DNA of 64,000 bases from Bacillota bacterium (GTDB lineage Bacteria > Bacillota_I > Bacilli_A > RFN20 > CAG-288): positions 62,001 through 126,000 of the forward strand of contig JAEWSJ010000009.1 in NCBI GenBank assembly GCA_023398335.1. Direction: 5' to 3'. The notes below the pieces were generated by a model that was not told the DNA's origin, ran no database searches, and saw only the letters and a program-made list of their open reading frames with translations. The position numbers and the translations under genes are program-made. Below are positions 24,834 to 34,154 of the stretch, piece after piece (position 1 is the first letter of the stretch; every line of letters starts with the position of its first letter).

Positions 24834-25608
24834 ATTTCTTAATTTTTACTGAATCAGGAAGAGCATCATCGCCTTTATGACGATAATGAGTTTCTGGTTC
24901 TTCTTTTTTTATAATTCTTTTGATATTAGATTTATGGAATAATATTACGAAGAAACCAAACACCAATAGATATATTGAATATATATACGAATTTACAATT
25001 TGTAAACCATCACTGAAGAACCAAGAGCCTAAGATCCACGATGAAGAGAAACCTGTAGGAATAGGGAAGAAAACAACTATAAGCGAGACAGTAAACATCA
25101 TTATTACAGATAGAATTGAAGCAATGGAAACTCTTTTCTTTATTGCAAATACTAGAAGGAAAAACGATAAGCCAATAACTGCAAAGAGCCAGTTTGTAGC
25201 AACGATAAATCCACCGAAGCAAGAAACAGCTTTACCACCTTTAAATTTATAATAAATCGGCCATTTATGACCAATTCCTGCACATAAACCAGCTGTGTAA
25301 TAAAGGATTTCTACAGGGAAATTTTTCACTAATGAATCTACATATAATCCACATGAAGTATAGTTAAATATAAAGAAGATTGACCACATTGGAATTAAAG
25401 TTTTTAAGACATCAAGGAATATTGTTAAAAAAGCATATTTTTTTCCTAAAGCACGACCAACATTGGTCCCACCAGCATTACCAGAACCTACTTTATAAAT
25501 ATCGATTCCTTTCATTTTGCAAATGATTAAGGCGAAGTTTATTGAGCCAAACAAATATCCAACAATTCCGCAAGCTAATATAATAAGTGTTAAGTAAAAT
25601 ATATTCAT
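24832..25608 (-). CDS. plsY: Glycerol-3-phosphate acyltransferase PlsY
   Basis: Membrane enzyme adding acyl groups from acyl-phosphate to glycerol-3-phosphate, the first step of phosphatidic acid synthesis. The protein keeps the three family motifs: GSINFA, KVGSGNAGGTNVGRALGK and GHKWPIYYKFKGGKAV. About five to six membrane segments are visible. At 258 residues it is longer than the usual 195-210, with an extra membrane segment region and a charged 30-residue tail. It is divergent from parE, as in other Bacilli. Confidence 0.93.
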   Translation of the reverse strand: MNIFYLTLIILACGIVGYLFGSINFALIICKMKGIDIYKVGSGNAGGTNVGRALGKKYAFLTIFLDVLKTLIPMWSIFFIFNYTSCGLYVDSLVKNFPVEILYYTAGLCAGIGHKWPIYYKFKGGKAVSCFGGFIVATNWLFAVIGLSFFLLVFAIKKRVSIASILSVIMMFTVSLIVVFFPIPTGFSSSWILGSWFFSDGLQIVNSYIYSIYLLVFGFFVILFHKSNIKRIIKKEEPETHYRHKGDDALPDSVKIKK

Positions 25609-25672
25609 TAATTATCCTCCTAAAGCATTACATATAATATTATATATTATGTAGAAATGAAATGTGTTTTTT

Positions 25673-25681
25673 TGTTATAAT
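25673..25681 (+). promoter_or_regulatory. Extended -10 promoter of parE operon
   Basis: TGT-TATAAT lies 25 bp upstream of the parE start codon. Just upstream (25629-25653) a 25-bp AT-rich near-palindrome with outer arms TACATA/TATGTA occupies the space between the divergent plsY and parE promoters. Confidence 0.45.
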
Positions 25682-25706
25682 TTATAATGGAAAGTGAGAA
25701 ATAAAT

Positions 25707-27656
25707 ATGTCAGAAAATAAATATAATGCTGATAACCTCACAGTGCTTAAAGGACTACAACCAGTTCGTGAAAGACCTGGTATGTATATAGGTTCAACCG
25801 ATATCAATGGATTACATCATCTAGTGTGGGAAATTGTTGATAATGCTGTTGATGAAGCAAATGCAGGTTATGGAAAAAATATCACTGTTACGATTAATTT
25901 AGATGGGTCTATATCAATTTTAGATGAGGGTCGTGGTGTTCCTTGTGATTATAATCATAAGGAAAAACTTTCTGGATTTGATATGGTTTATCGTATGTTA
26001 CATGCAGGTGGTAAATTTGATGAATCAAACTATAAAACAGCTGGAGGACTACACGGGGTTGGTGGTGCAGTTGTAAATGCCTTATCATCTTGGATGGAAA
26101 TTCACTCCTATCGTGATGGAAACGACAATTTTATTCGCTTTGAGAATGGTGGAAGCAAAGAATCCGATATCGTAATAACTCCTTTAAAATCTTTTAAAAG
26201 AGGTACATTAGTTACTTTTTTACCAGATGCAAAAATATTTGAAGATACAACATTCGATTATCAAAGAATAGCCAATTCTCTAGATGATCGTGCTTGTTTA
26301 ACAAAAGGTGTAACTTTTCATCTTGTTGACAAGAGAAATGATCGTAAGCAAGACTTTGTTTATACTGATGGAATTAAAGAATATTTTCAAGTTAAGAATT
26401 TTGGCAAAAGTCCTTTATGTGAACCAATCTATATTGAAGGTTCAGATGATGGAATAAAAGTTGAATTAATTTGCCAATATTTCGATGGTGATTACAGTGA
26501 AAAAATCAATTCATTTGCTAATGGTGTTCGAACCGTCGATGGTGGACATCATGTCAGTGGATTAAGAAAAGCCTGGACAATATGTTTTAATAATTACGCT
26601 TTAAGCCATAAATTAATTAAACCTTCGATGCATCTTGAAGGAGAAGATATCAGAGAAGGATTCAACGGAATTTTATCTTGTTGGATACCGGAAACTATTC
26701 TTCAATTTGAAGGACAAACAAAAGGAAAATTGGGAACAAAAGAAGCTAATGCTGCTGTTGATAATATCGTCGAAAAAAAATTAACCTATTATTTAGAAGA
26801 ACACGCTGATCAAGCGGATGCGATTGTAAAGAAAACTTTGGATTCGCTTAATGCAAGATTAAAGGCGAAAGAAGCGAAAGATCTTGCTCGAAAAGGAACA
26901 AAATCAAATTCTAAGGAATCTAATCTTTCTGGTAAGCTTACTCCAGCAAGTTCAAAAGAATATAAAAATAATGAATTGTTTATTGTTGAAGGTGATTCCG
27001 CAGGCGGTTCGGCTAAGAAGTGTCGTGATCGTATGCACCAAGCAATTCTACCTCTTAGAGGCAAACCTAAAAATGTCGTTGGAGCGACTTCTGACTCAGA
27101 TATTTTTGAAAATAAGGAACTTAATACAATAATTTATACCATCGGAGCAGGTTGTGATGATGATTTTAAATTAAAAGATATTCATTATGACAAGATAATT
27201 ATTATGACCGATGCTGATGATGATGGCTGCCATATATCTAATTTACTTATCGCGTTCTTTTATGAACATATGCGTCCTTTGATTGAAGCAGGCCACATAT
27301 ATTTAGCGTGCCCTCCTTTATATCGACTTGCAAAAAAAGATAAAGAAATATATTGTTGGTCTGAAGAGGAACTTATTGAAGGTCGTAAAGAAATGGGAAG
27401 TGGAAATTACACTTTATCACGATTCAAAGGATTAGGTGAAATGGATGCTGCACAACTTGGTAAAACCACAATGAATAAAGGTACTAGAAAACTTATTCAG
27501 ATCACTATTGAAGATGAAGATGAATGTGAAGATAAAGTTAATTTATTTATGGGAAAAGATGCTGATAGAAGAAAAGTATGGATTTCAAATAACATTGATT
27601 TCTCCTATCGTACAGATGTTTATGAGGAGGTAAAACGTAATGAAGTCGAAAAGTAA
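25707..27656 (+). CDS. parE: DNA topoisomerase IV subunit B
   Basis: ATPase subunit of topoisomerase IV, which decatenates daughter chromosomes. The 649-residue protein has the GHKL ATPase site (EIVDNAVDEA, DEGRGVP, GGLHGVG) and the TOPRIM region (VEGDSAGGSAK, TDADDDGCHI). Assignment to ParE rather than GyrB rests on the ParE-like SGKLTPA segment and on linkage to plsY, as in B. subtilis yneS-parE-parC. It overlaps parC by 17 bp. Confidence 0.88.
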   Translation: MSENKYNADNLTVLKGLQPVRERPGMYIGSTDINGLHHLVWEIVDNAVDEANAGYGKNITVTINLDGSISILDEGRGVPCDYNHKEKLSGFDMVYRMLHAGGKFDESNYKTAGGLHGVGGAVVNALSSWMEIHSYRDGNDNFIRFENGGSKESDIVITPLKSFKRGTLVTFLPDAKIFEDTTFDYQRIANSLDDRACLTKGVTFHLVDKRNDRKQDFVYTDGIKEYFQVKNFGKSPLCEPIYIEGSDDGIKVELICQYFDGDYSEKINSFANGVRTVDGGHHVSGLRKAWTICFNNYALSHKLIKPSMHLEGEDIREGFNGILSCWIPETILQFEGQTKGKLGTKEANAAVDNIVEKKLTYYLEEHADQADAIVKKTLDSLNARLKAKEAKDLARKGTKSNSKESNLSGKLTPASSKEYKNNELFIVEGDSAGGSAKKCRDRMHQAILPLRGKPKNVVGATSDSDIFENKELNTIIYTIGAGCDDDFKLKDIHYDKIIIMTDADDDGCHISNLLIAFFYEHMRPLIEAGHIYLACPPLYRLAKKDKEIYCWSEEELIEGRKEMGSGNYTLSRFKGLGEMDAAQLGKTTMNKGTRKLIQITIEDEDECEDKVNLFMGKDADRRKVWISNNIDFSYRTDVYEEVKRNEVEK

Positions 27657-30231
27657 GAAAACTGAAATTATCGAAGATACACGTATTGAACCTTCTGAAG
27701 TATCTTCTGTCATGGCCACAGGATTTAATAGATATGCTAAAGCTGTATTGCTTGAACGTGCAATTCCAGATGTAAGAGATGGATTAAAACCTGTTCAAAG
27801 AAGAATTATTTATACCATGTATGAAAGTGGTAATGTTTTTTCAAAACCAACAAGAAAATGCGCTCGTACTGTCGGTGATGTTATGGGTAAATTTCACCCA
27901 CATGGCGATTCATCAATCTATGATGCTTTATGTAGATTGTCCCAAGATTGGAAGATGGAAGTTCCATTAGTTACTTTCCAAGGTAATAATGGCTCTATTG
28001 ATAATGATCCACCAGCTGCATATAGATACACTGAATCAAAATTATCAAAAATATCAGAATTATTAGTTCAAGATATTGATAAAAATACAGTCAATATGAC
28101 GTTGAATTTTGATGATACTTTACTTGAACCAACAGTTTTACCTGCAAGATTTCCTAATTTGTTGGTAAATGGTGCACAAGGCATTGCTGTTGGTGCTGCT
28201 ACATATATTCCTTCGCACAATTTAGAAGAAATCATCGATGCTACTATTTATCGTATTGAACATAAAAGATGTACAGTTCAAGATTTGTTGCAATTTATTA
28301 AAGGGCCTGATTTTCCAACTGGTGGCACCATTGATAATACTGAAGCCTTAAAGCAAATGTATGAAACAGGGCAGGCAACTTTTTACATTCATTGTGATAC
28401 TACAATCGATGAAATAACAAACCAAATTATTATTACCGGTTTGCCTTTTGGAATGGTTAAATCTCAATTTGTTGCTGATTTAGACAAACGTAAAATTAAC
28501 GATAAACTAGATAATATTGAAGAAATTCGTGATGAATCTACCGAAGATATTCGTGTTGTTATTGATGTTAAACAAGGACAAGATCCTGCTTCAATCCTTT
28601 CATACTTACGTCAAAAAGGTGCTTTAAGAAGTACTTATGCTGCTAATATGCTAGCGATTGATAAAGGCCATCCAAAAACGATGAATGTTCTCGAAATATT
28701 AAATTCATATATTTCTCATCAGGAAGAGGTCATTACTCGTCGTTCTAAATTTGATTTAGATAAAAAAACCATCCGACTTGAAGTTGTTGATGGTTTGATT
28801 AAAGCAGTATCTATTATTGATCAAGTAATTCATACTATACGTTCTTCTAAAGGAAGAGAAGATTCAAAACTTAATATTATAAATGCTTTTAATTTCACTG
28901 ATAGACAAGCGGAAGCGATTGTAACGATGCAACTCTATCGTTTATCTAATACTGATGTCACGCTTTTGATGCAAGAAAAAGAGCAATTAACTAAAGATAT
29001 AACTGAACTTAAGGAAATTCTTGCAAATGAAACTAAACTGGACAGAGTTATTATTAAAGATCTTAAGGAAATTAGAGATACATATAAGACACCACGTAAG
29101 ACTACGATTCTCGATGAAAAAATTAAATTCGAAGCTGTTGATGTTACAAAATTAATCGCTAAAGAAGATGTTTATGTTGTTTTATCAAAAGATGGATATA
29201 TAAAGAAATCATCCGTTCGTTCATATCAAGCAGCTACAAATGGTAGTGATGTTTTATCTTCCTTACCAAAGATTAAACAGGGGGATAGAATTGTCCTTAA
29301 TCAACCATGTACAACACATGATTCTGTTATTGCTTTCTTCGCTTCCGGCACTTATGCTTACATACCTGTATTTAAAATTGAGGATTGTAAATGGAGAGAA
29401 GATGGAAAACATTTAAATACTATTTTAAGTGTTAACTCCAATGATAAAGTAGTTTCTGCATTTATAGTTAAAACATTTGATTTACCAACTTATCTTGTAT
29501 TTTTAACTAAAGAAGGGAAGATTAAACGTACTTTACTAAAAGAATACGAACAACAGAAGCTAACTCTACGTCCGTTAAAAGCTATAGGTCTTGGCAAAGG
29601 TGATTCCTTGATTGATGTCAAATTAACAAGTGGAAACAGTGACATTATCGTTTGCCAAGATAATGGATATAGCTCTCGTTTTAATGAAAATGAGGTCCCA
29701 ATTGTTGGAATTAAGGCTGCGGGTGTAAAAGCTGTTAATTTTGGAAAAGAAAAATCCAAATTGATTCAACTTATTGTTTTAAATTCGAACGAACATACGA
29801 AGATTTTAGTACTTTCTAATAAACTTTGCGCTCGTATTATTTCATCGAATAGTATCGATGTTACTTCTCGTTTAGGTATGAAACAAGCTGTGGTTAGAAT
29901 CTTTAAAGCTAACCCAATGAAAATTGTCTCGATGGATAAGGTAAATCTTAAACGTGGCAAAGAAATAGAAAATAATGTATTTATCTACACTGATGACACA
30001 AATGAAATAGTCGATATAAATTTACTCGATGTTGTTTCAGTTGGCACTGGTATGAAAGCTAATGTTCCATTAGAAGGAAAAACAATTAGTGGAAGACATA
30101 CGGATGGCGATATTATTGATGAAAATTGCGAAATTGAAAAGCCTACTTTAATTGTTGAACAAGTTAAAGCTAAAGAGGACGATGGAGAAAAACAACTATC
30201 TTTGTTTGATCTTTTCGATGAAGAAAAATGA
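27640..30231 (+). CDS. parC: DNA topoisomerase IV subunit A
   Basis: DNA-cleaving subunit of topoisomerase IV. The 863-residue protein has the winged-helix core (VRDGLKPVQRRIIYTM, FHPHGDSSIYDAL) and the catalytic tyrosine in AAYRYTES. A coiled-coil gate follows, then a C-terminal beta-pinwheel with degenerate blades. A gyrase-type GyrA box was not evident, supporting ParC. It ends in TGA overlapping the yqeG ATG as ATGA. Proximity to the dif site suits its decatenation role but may be coincidental. Confidence 0.88.
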   Translation: MKSKSKKTEIIEDTRIEPSEVSSVMATGFNRYAKAVLLERAIPDVRDGLKPVQRRIIYTMYESGNVFSKPTRKCARTVGDVMGKFHPHGDSSIYDALCRLSQDWKMEVPLVTFQGNNGSIDNDPPAAYRYTESKLSKISELLVQDIDKNTVNMTLNFDDTLLEPTVLPARFPNLLVNGAQGIAVGAATYIPSHNLEEIIDATIYRIEHKRCTVQDLLQFIKGPDFPTGGTIDNTEALKQMYETGQATFYIHCDTTIDEITNQIIITGLPFGMVKSQFVADLDKRKINDKLDNIEEIRDESTEDIRVVIDVKQGQDPASILSYLRQKGALRSTYAANMLAIDKGHPKTMNVLEILNSYISHQEEVITRRSKFDLDKKTIRLEVVDGLIKAVSIIDQVIHTIRSSKGREDSKLNIINAFNFTDRQAEAIVTMQLYRLSNTDVTLLMQEKEQLTKDITELKEILANETKLDRVIIKDLKEIRDTYKTPRKTTILDEKIKFEAVDVTKLIAKEDVYVVLSKDGYIKKSSVRSYQAATNGSDVLSSLPKIKQGDRIVLNQPCTTHDSVIAFFASGTYAYIPVFKIEDCKWREDGKHLNTILSVNSNDKVVSAFIVKTFDLPTYLVFLTKEGKIKRTLLKEYEQQKLTLRPLKAIGLGKGDSLIDVKLTSGNSDIIVCQDNGYSSRFNENEVPIVGIKAAGVKAVNFGKEKSKLIQLIVLNSNEHTKILVLSNKLCARIISSNSIDVTSRLGMKQAVVRIFKANPMKIVSMDKVNLKRGKEIENNVFIYTDDTNEIVDINLLDVVSVGTGMKANVPLEGKTISGRHTDGDIIDENCEIEKPTLIVEQVKAKEDDGEKQLSLFDLFDEEK

Positions 30232-30752
30232 TAAAAAAAATAATTGCTGATTTTCATGCGACCAGCGTTTATTCTTTGGATATTGAAGAGTTAAAACTAC
30301 TTAATATTAAGCTTGCTTTTATCGACCTCGATAATACTTTAGCTCAATATGATTTGCTAAGTCCCGAGAAAAGGACCTATGAACTAATAAAAAAATATAA
30401 AGACAATGGCATTGAGGTAGTTATTCTTTCGAATAATCGTGAGAAAAGAGTTAGCCCTTTTGTCAGCAAATTAAAAGTAAAATATATATCTTCATGTCAT
30501 AAGCCATTTAAGAGCAAAATCAAAAAGTATATTATCTCTAATTGTATTGAGACATCTAATGCTATAATAATAGGAGATCAACTTCTTACTGATGTTATGT
30601 TGGCTCACGCTTTAAATATGAAATGTGTTCTTACTGAACCTATTTCCAAAATTGATCAATTTACAACAAGATTTAATCGTCTTATTGATAGACCTTTACG
30701 TAAGAAATACTTAAAAGAAAATCGACTTGGAATAAATATTAATGTAAAATAA
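30228..30752 (+). CDS. yqeG: YqeG family HAD-type phosphatase
   Basis: A 174-residue HAD superfamily IIIA protein with DLDNTL (nucleophile Asp), a SNN motif 2, the lysine in HKPFKSK, and GDQLLTDV as motif 4. Substrate is unknown. It opens the conserved yqeG-yqeH-nadD-yqeK-rsfS block and is translationally coupled to parC by a 4-bp overlap. Confidence 0.9.
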   Translation: MIKKIIADFHATSVYSLDIEELKLLNIKLAFIDLDNTLAQYDLLSPEKRTYELIKKYKDNGIEVVILSNNREKRVSPFVSKLKVKYISSCHKPFKSKIKKYIISNCIETSNAIIIGDQLLTDVMLAHALNMKCVLTEPISKIDQFTTRFNRLIDRPLRKKYLKENRLGININVK

Positions 30753-30772
30753 ATTAAACGGAGGATATTTAT

Positions 30773-31918
30773 ATGTTACTAAAAAACAAGAATTCTGGAA
30801 TCACTGATGAAATTAGAATTAAAAGATGTTATGGTTGTGGAACTATCTTACAATCAAAAGATCCTTCATTACCTGGGTTCATCAAAGAATCAAAACTAAA
30901 TGAAGAAGAGAATTGCTTGTGTGAAAGATGTTATCGTTTACGTCATTACAACATTCAAGACGTTCCCCATTTCTCTGAAGATTATGAGAAAATATTAAAA
31001 CGTGCTAATAGTGAAAATGCTTTGATAGTTTATGTCATTGATTTGTTTGCTTTTGAAGCAAGCATGATTGATGGTATTAGTGAACATTTAGGTAAGAAAG
31101 TATTAGTTATATTAAATAAACGTGATATTCTTCCTAAGTCTCTTCAAGATGATAAAATCATTGCTAATGCCAAACGTCAATTATTAATCGAACATATTTC
31201 TCCTCTTGATATTGTTGTTACTTCTTCATCTAAAAACTATAATTTAGATGAATTATTCATGAAAATGAACAAGCTTAGAGAAGGGAAGAATGTATACTTT
31301 ATAGGTGCATCACAAGTTGGTAAATCTTCTATTATCAATGCGATATTAAAGAATTACAAGAACGAAACAGATAAATGCATTACTACTTCAATGTTTCCAG
31401 GTACAACGCTAGATATCATAGATATACCTTTAGATAATTTGTCATCAATGTATGATACTCCCGGAATTTTTAAAGTTGAATCGATTTATAATCACGTCGA
31501 AAGAACTATCTTAAGATACATTATTCCTCGTGATGAAATTAAACCACGTGTATTCCAATCTGGCGATAAACAAAGTTATATTCTTGGTGCGCTTGTTCGT
31601 TTGGATTTTGTCTCCGGAAATAAAACAAATATCATATTTAATTTTTCCAATGATATTGCAATTACAAGAACAAAATTAGATAAGGGTGAAAAGACCTTTA
31701 ATTCTCTTGCACAAACAGGACAAGTTAAACCTACATCGATGAATATTAAAATTATGTCAGACTTAGAAAAGCATTCCTTTACTTTACCTTCTTCTGGACT
31801 AATCAATATAAAGATATTTGGTATGGGCTACATAACACTTGAAGCAAATTGCCAAGTCTTTGATTTATATACGCCAAAAAATGTTGGTATCAAGGTCGTT
31901 GCAACAGATATAAAGTAA
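30773..31918 (+). CDS. yqeH: Ribosome biogenesis GTPase YqeH
   Basis: Circularly permuted GTPase required for 30S assembly. The 381-residue protein has an N-terminal treble-clef zinc site (Cys19, Cys22, Cys50, Cys53). The permuted GTPase order follows: NKRD (G4) comes before GASQVGKSS (G1) and DTPG (G3). A C-terminal RNA-binding region completes it. GGAGG precedes the start. In Bacillus aroE and yqeI lie after it; here nadD-yqeK follows at once. Confidence 0.93.
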   Translation: MLLKNKNSGITDEIRIKRCYGCGTILQSKDPSLPGFIKESKLNEEENCLCERCYRLRHYNIQDVPHFSEDYEKILKRANSENALIVYVIDLFAFEASMIDGISEHLGKKVLVILNKRDILPKSLQDDKIIANAKRQLLIEHISPLDIVVTSSSKNYNLDELFMKMNKLREGKNVYFIGASQVGKSSIINAILKNYKNETDKCITTSMFPGTTLDIIDIPLDNLSSMYDTPGIFKVESIYNHVERTILRYIIPRDEIKPRVFQSGDKQSYILGALVRLDFVSGNKTNIIFNFSNDIAITRTKLDKGEKTFNSLAQTGQVKPTSMNIKIMSDLEKHSFTLPSSGLINIKIFGMGYITLEANCQVFDLYTPKNVGIKVVATDIK

Positions 31919-31921
31919 TTT

Positions 31922-33028
31922 ATGGATAGAATCATTTTATTTGGTGGTTCTTTTGACCCAATTCATAATGGACATTTAGAAATAGCTTCCTTCGCTCTTA
32001 AGACTTTAGGGGCGAAGAAGGTTATTTTTATTCCCGCAAAAAACCCACGCTGGAAAAAACCAACACCAATCGAAGATCGCTTAAATTTAGTTCAACTCGC
32101 ATTAAAAGGTAAGGATAATTTCGAATTATCAACTTATGAAATTGAATCAAAAGAAGAAACAAATTATACCTATGATACGGTAAAGCATTTTAAATTAGTT
32201 TATCCTAATGATGAATTATATTTTTTAATTGGCTTTGATCAAGTTAATCAGTTGGATAGATGGAAAAACATTGATGAATTATCTTCATTAATACACTTTT
32301 TGGCCGTTTATAGACCAATTGATGATTTAAACAAAGAAAATATCAACAAGTATCATTTAACCGTTTTAGAAGGCTTAAATTTATCTGTCTCATCAACGCT
32401 GATTAGGGAACTTAAGTCTCTTGATTTGCCATTACCTTGTATAAAATATATCTTGGATAAAGAATTGTATTTTGTACCTAAAGTTAAGTCATATCTAAAG
32501 ACCTCACGCTATTTACATTCAGTAAGTGTCGCTTATACCGCCTATGATATTGCAGAAGCAAATAAGTTAAACAAGTATGATGCATTTTTAGCGGGATATC
32601 TCCACGATGTCGGAAAATATGCTAAAATAGAAAAGTATGAAGATATAGTTAAAAAATTATATTCAAAATATTTTCCATTTGGTATTCCAAATTGGGTCTA
32701 TCATCAGTTCATCGGCAAAATTATCGTTCAAAATGACTTTAAGATTCTCGATGAAGATATTCTTGAGTCAATTGAATTTCACACGACAGGGAAGAGAAAT
32801 ATGTCAGCGTTAGATAAGATTATCTTTGCTGCTGATAAAATTGAACCTACACGTGGATTTGATTCTAGTGATCTTATTAATTCGATGAAAAAAGATTATG
32901 AAAAAGGATTTATTGAGGTATTAAAAGCTAACAGAGAATATTTAGTATCGCATAATTCATATGTACAAAATGAAGATTTATTGACGAAAGAATGTTATGA
33001 TTATTATTTAAAAGGAGAAGAGAAATAA
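31922..33028 (+). CDS. nadD: Fused nicotinate-nucleotide adenylyltransferase and YqeK-type HD hydrolase
   Basis: One 368-residue protein joins two enzymes usually encoded by adjacent genes. Residues 1-190 are NadD (FGGSFDPIHNGH, the PRWKK segment and SVSSTLIRE), making deamido-NAD from NaMN and ATP. Residues 195-368 are YqeK-like, with His199, the AGYLHDVGKYAK metal site (His228, Asp229) and FAADKIEPTRGFD, a diadenosine tetraphosphatase family. There is no stop or start between them. The gene lies between yqeH and rsfS, exactly where separate nadD and yqeK would be expected. Confidence 0.92.
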   Translation: MDRIILFGGSFDPIHNGHLEIASFALKTLGAKKVIFIPAKNPRWKKPTPIEDRLNLVQLALKGKDNFELSTYEIESKEETNYTYDTVKHFKLVYPNDELYFLIGFDQVNQLDRWKNIDELSSLIHFLAVYRPIDDLNKENINKYHLTVLEGLNLSVSSTLIRELKSLDLPLPCIKYILDKELYFVPKVKSYLKTSRYLHSVSVAYTAYDIAEANKLNKYDAFLAGYLHDVGKYAKIEKYEDIVKKLYSKYFPFGIPNWVYHQFIGKIIVQNDFKILDEDILESIEFHTTGKRNMSALDKIIFAADKIEPTRGFDSSDLINSMKKDYEKGFIEVLKANREYLVSHNSYVQNEDLLTKECYDYYLKGEEK

Positions 33029-33373
33029 ATGTATCAAGCAAAAAGCCTAGCAAAAAAAATTGCAAATAAATTAGACTTCAGTAAAGCTGAAGGTGTAATT
33101 ATATACGATGTCAGCAATAGAACACCATTAGCTCATTATTATATTGTTTGTAGCGCAGATAACGCTCGTAAATTAAACGGCTTAAAAGAAGTTGCATGCG
33201 AAGTAATTGAGAGCGCTGTAGGTGGCGATGTTGGTCATATCGAAGGTAGACAAGGCTCCTCATGGTTTGTTATTGATGCCCATGATATAGTCGTTCATAT
33301 TTTTGATGAAAATGAAAGGCAAAGAGTTAATTTTGATAAAATTTACGCCTCTTGTCCAACTGTTGAATATTAA
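33029..33373 (+). CDS. rsfS: Ribosomal silencing factor RsfS
   Basis: RsfS binds uL14 and blocks subunit joining when nutrients fall. The 114-residue protein has the family pattern: AEGVIIYDVSNRTPLAHYYIVCSA-N with a following GxxG-W-VIDAHDIVVHIF and a terminal Y-E. It begins directly after the nadD-yqeK stop, with an AAAGGAG inside that gene's end. Confidence 0.93.
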   Translation: MYQAKSLAKKIANKLDFSKAEGVIIYDVSNRTPLAHYYIVCSADNARKLNGLKEVACEVIESAVGGDVGHIEGRQGSSWFVIDAHDIVVHIFDENERQRVNFDKIYASCPTVEY

Positions 33374-33401
33374 TTAATCTATATAAAGGAGATTATTATA
33401 T

Positions 33402-34109
33402 ATGAAAAATATTTTATTAATTGCAGCGATGCCAGAAGAATTAGATGCTTTAAAAGATAAGTTAAGTAAATTTAAAGAAAAAAGTTATGGCGTAATAAAA
33501 GGTATCGAATTTAAAACTAAAAAGGGAAATGTTTTTGCTTTTGTTGGTAAAGTTGGTAAAGCTAATACGGCGTTTAACATCGGATATTTAGCTGCGCAAA
33601 TGGATATTAAACGTATCATTAATTTTGGAGTGGCAGGCTCATTATCAAAAAATATCGTACCTCTTGACGTTGTAGTAGCCGAAAAGGTTTGTTATTTTGA
33701 TTGTGATTTAACATCAGACCCAAAATACAAATTAGGTCAAATGGCAGGTGAGGAATTGTATTATTTAGCTGATCCAACAATCAACAGAATATTAAATAAA
33801 ATTAATACAACTTTAAATATTAAGACAGGAACAATAATCTCTTCTGATTCATTCGCTACTAAAGCTAATATGACAGAAGATTTATTGAAGCATTTTGATA
33901 ATCCATTATGTGTTGATATGGAGTCAGGTGCTGTAGGACAAATATCACATCGTTTAAATATTCCATTTACAATTATTCGCGCGATATCAGATATGGTCCT
34001 TGCTGAATCTAATACAGATATGTTTAATGAATTCTTGGAAATGTCTTCTCGTCGAGCTGCATCAACAGTCTTACATATTCTAAATAATGAATACGTTGAT
34101 GAACAATAA
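33402..34109 (+). CDS. mtnN: 5'-methylthioadenosine/S-adenosylhomocysteine nucleosidase
   Basis: Cleaves MTA and SAH, recycling SAM by-products. The 235-residue protein has GVAGSL, SSDSFATK, the ribose-binding CVDMESGAVGQ and the catalytic aspartate in RAISDM. AAGGAG precedes the start. It is the last gene of the rightward operon before the terminus. Confidence 0.94.
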   Translation: MKNILLIAAMPEELDALKDKLSKFKEKSYGVIKGIEFKTKKGNVFAFVGKVGKANTAFNIGYLAAQMDIKRIINFGVAGSLSKNIVPLDVVVAEKVCYFDCDLTSDPKYKLGQMAGEELYYLADPTINRILNKINTTLNIKTGTIISSDSFATKANMTEDLLKHFDNPLCVDMESGAVGQISHRLNIPFTIIRAISDMVLAESNTDMFNEFLEMSSRRAASTVLHILNNEYVDEQ

Positions 34110-34123
34110 TATATAAAGTCTAT

Positions 34124-34154
34124 AACCTGATAAATAATATTTGTCAGGTTTTTT
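34124..34154 (+). terminator. Terminator of the parE-mtnN gene series
   Basis: AACCTGA and TCAGGTT pair around a 13-nt AT loop and run into six T residues. Confidence 0.75.
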
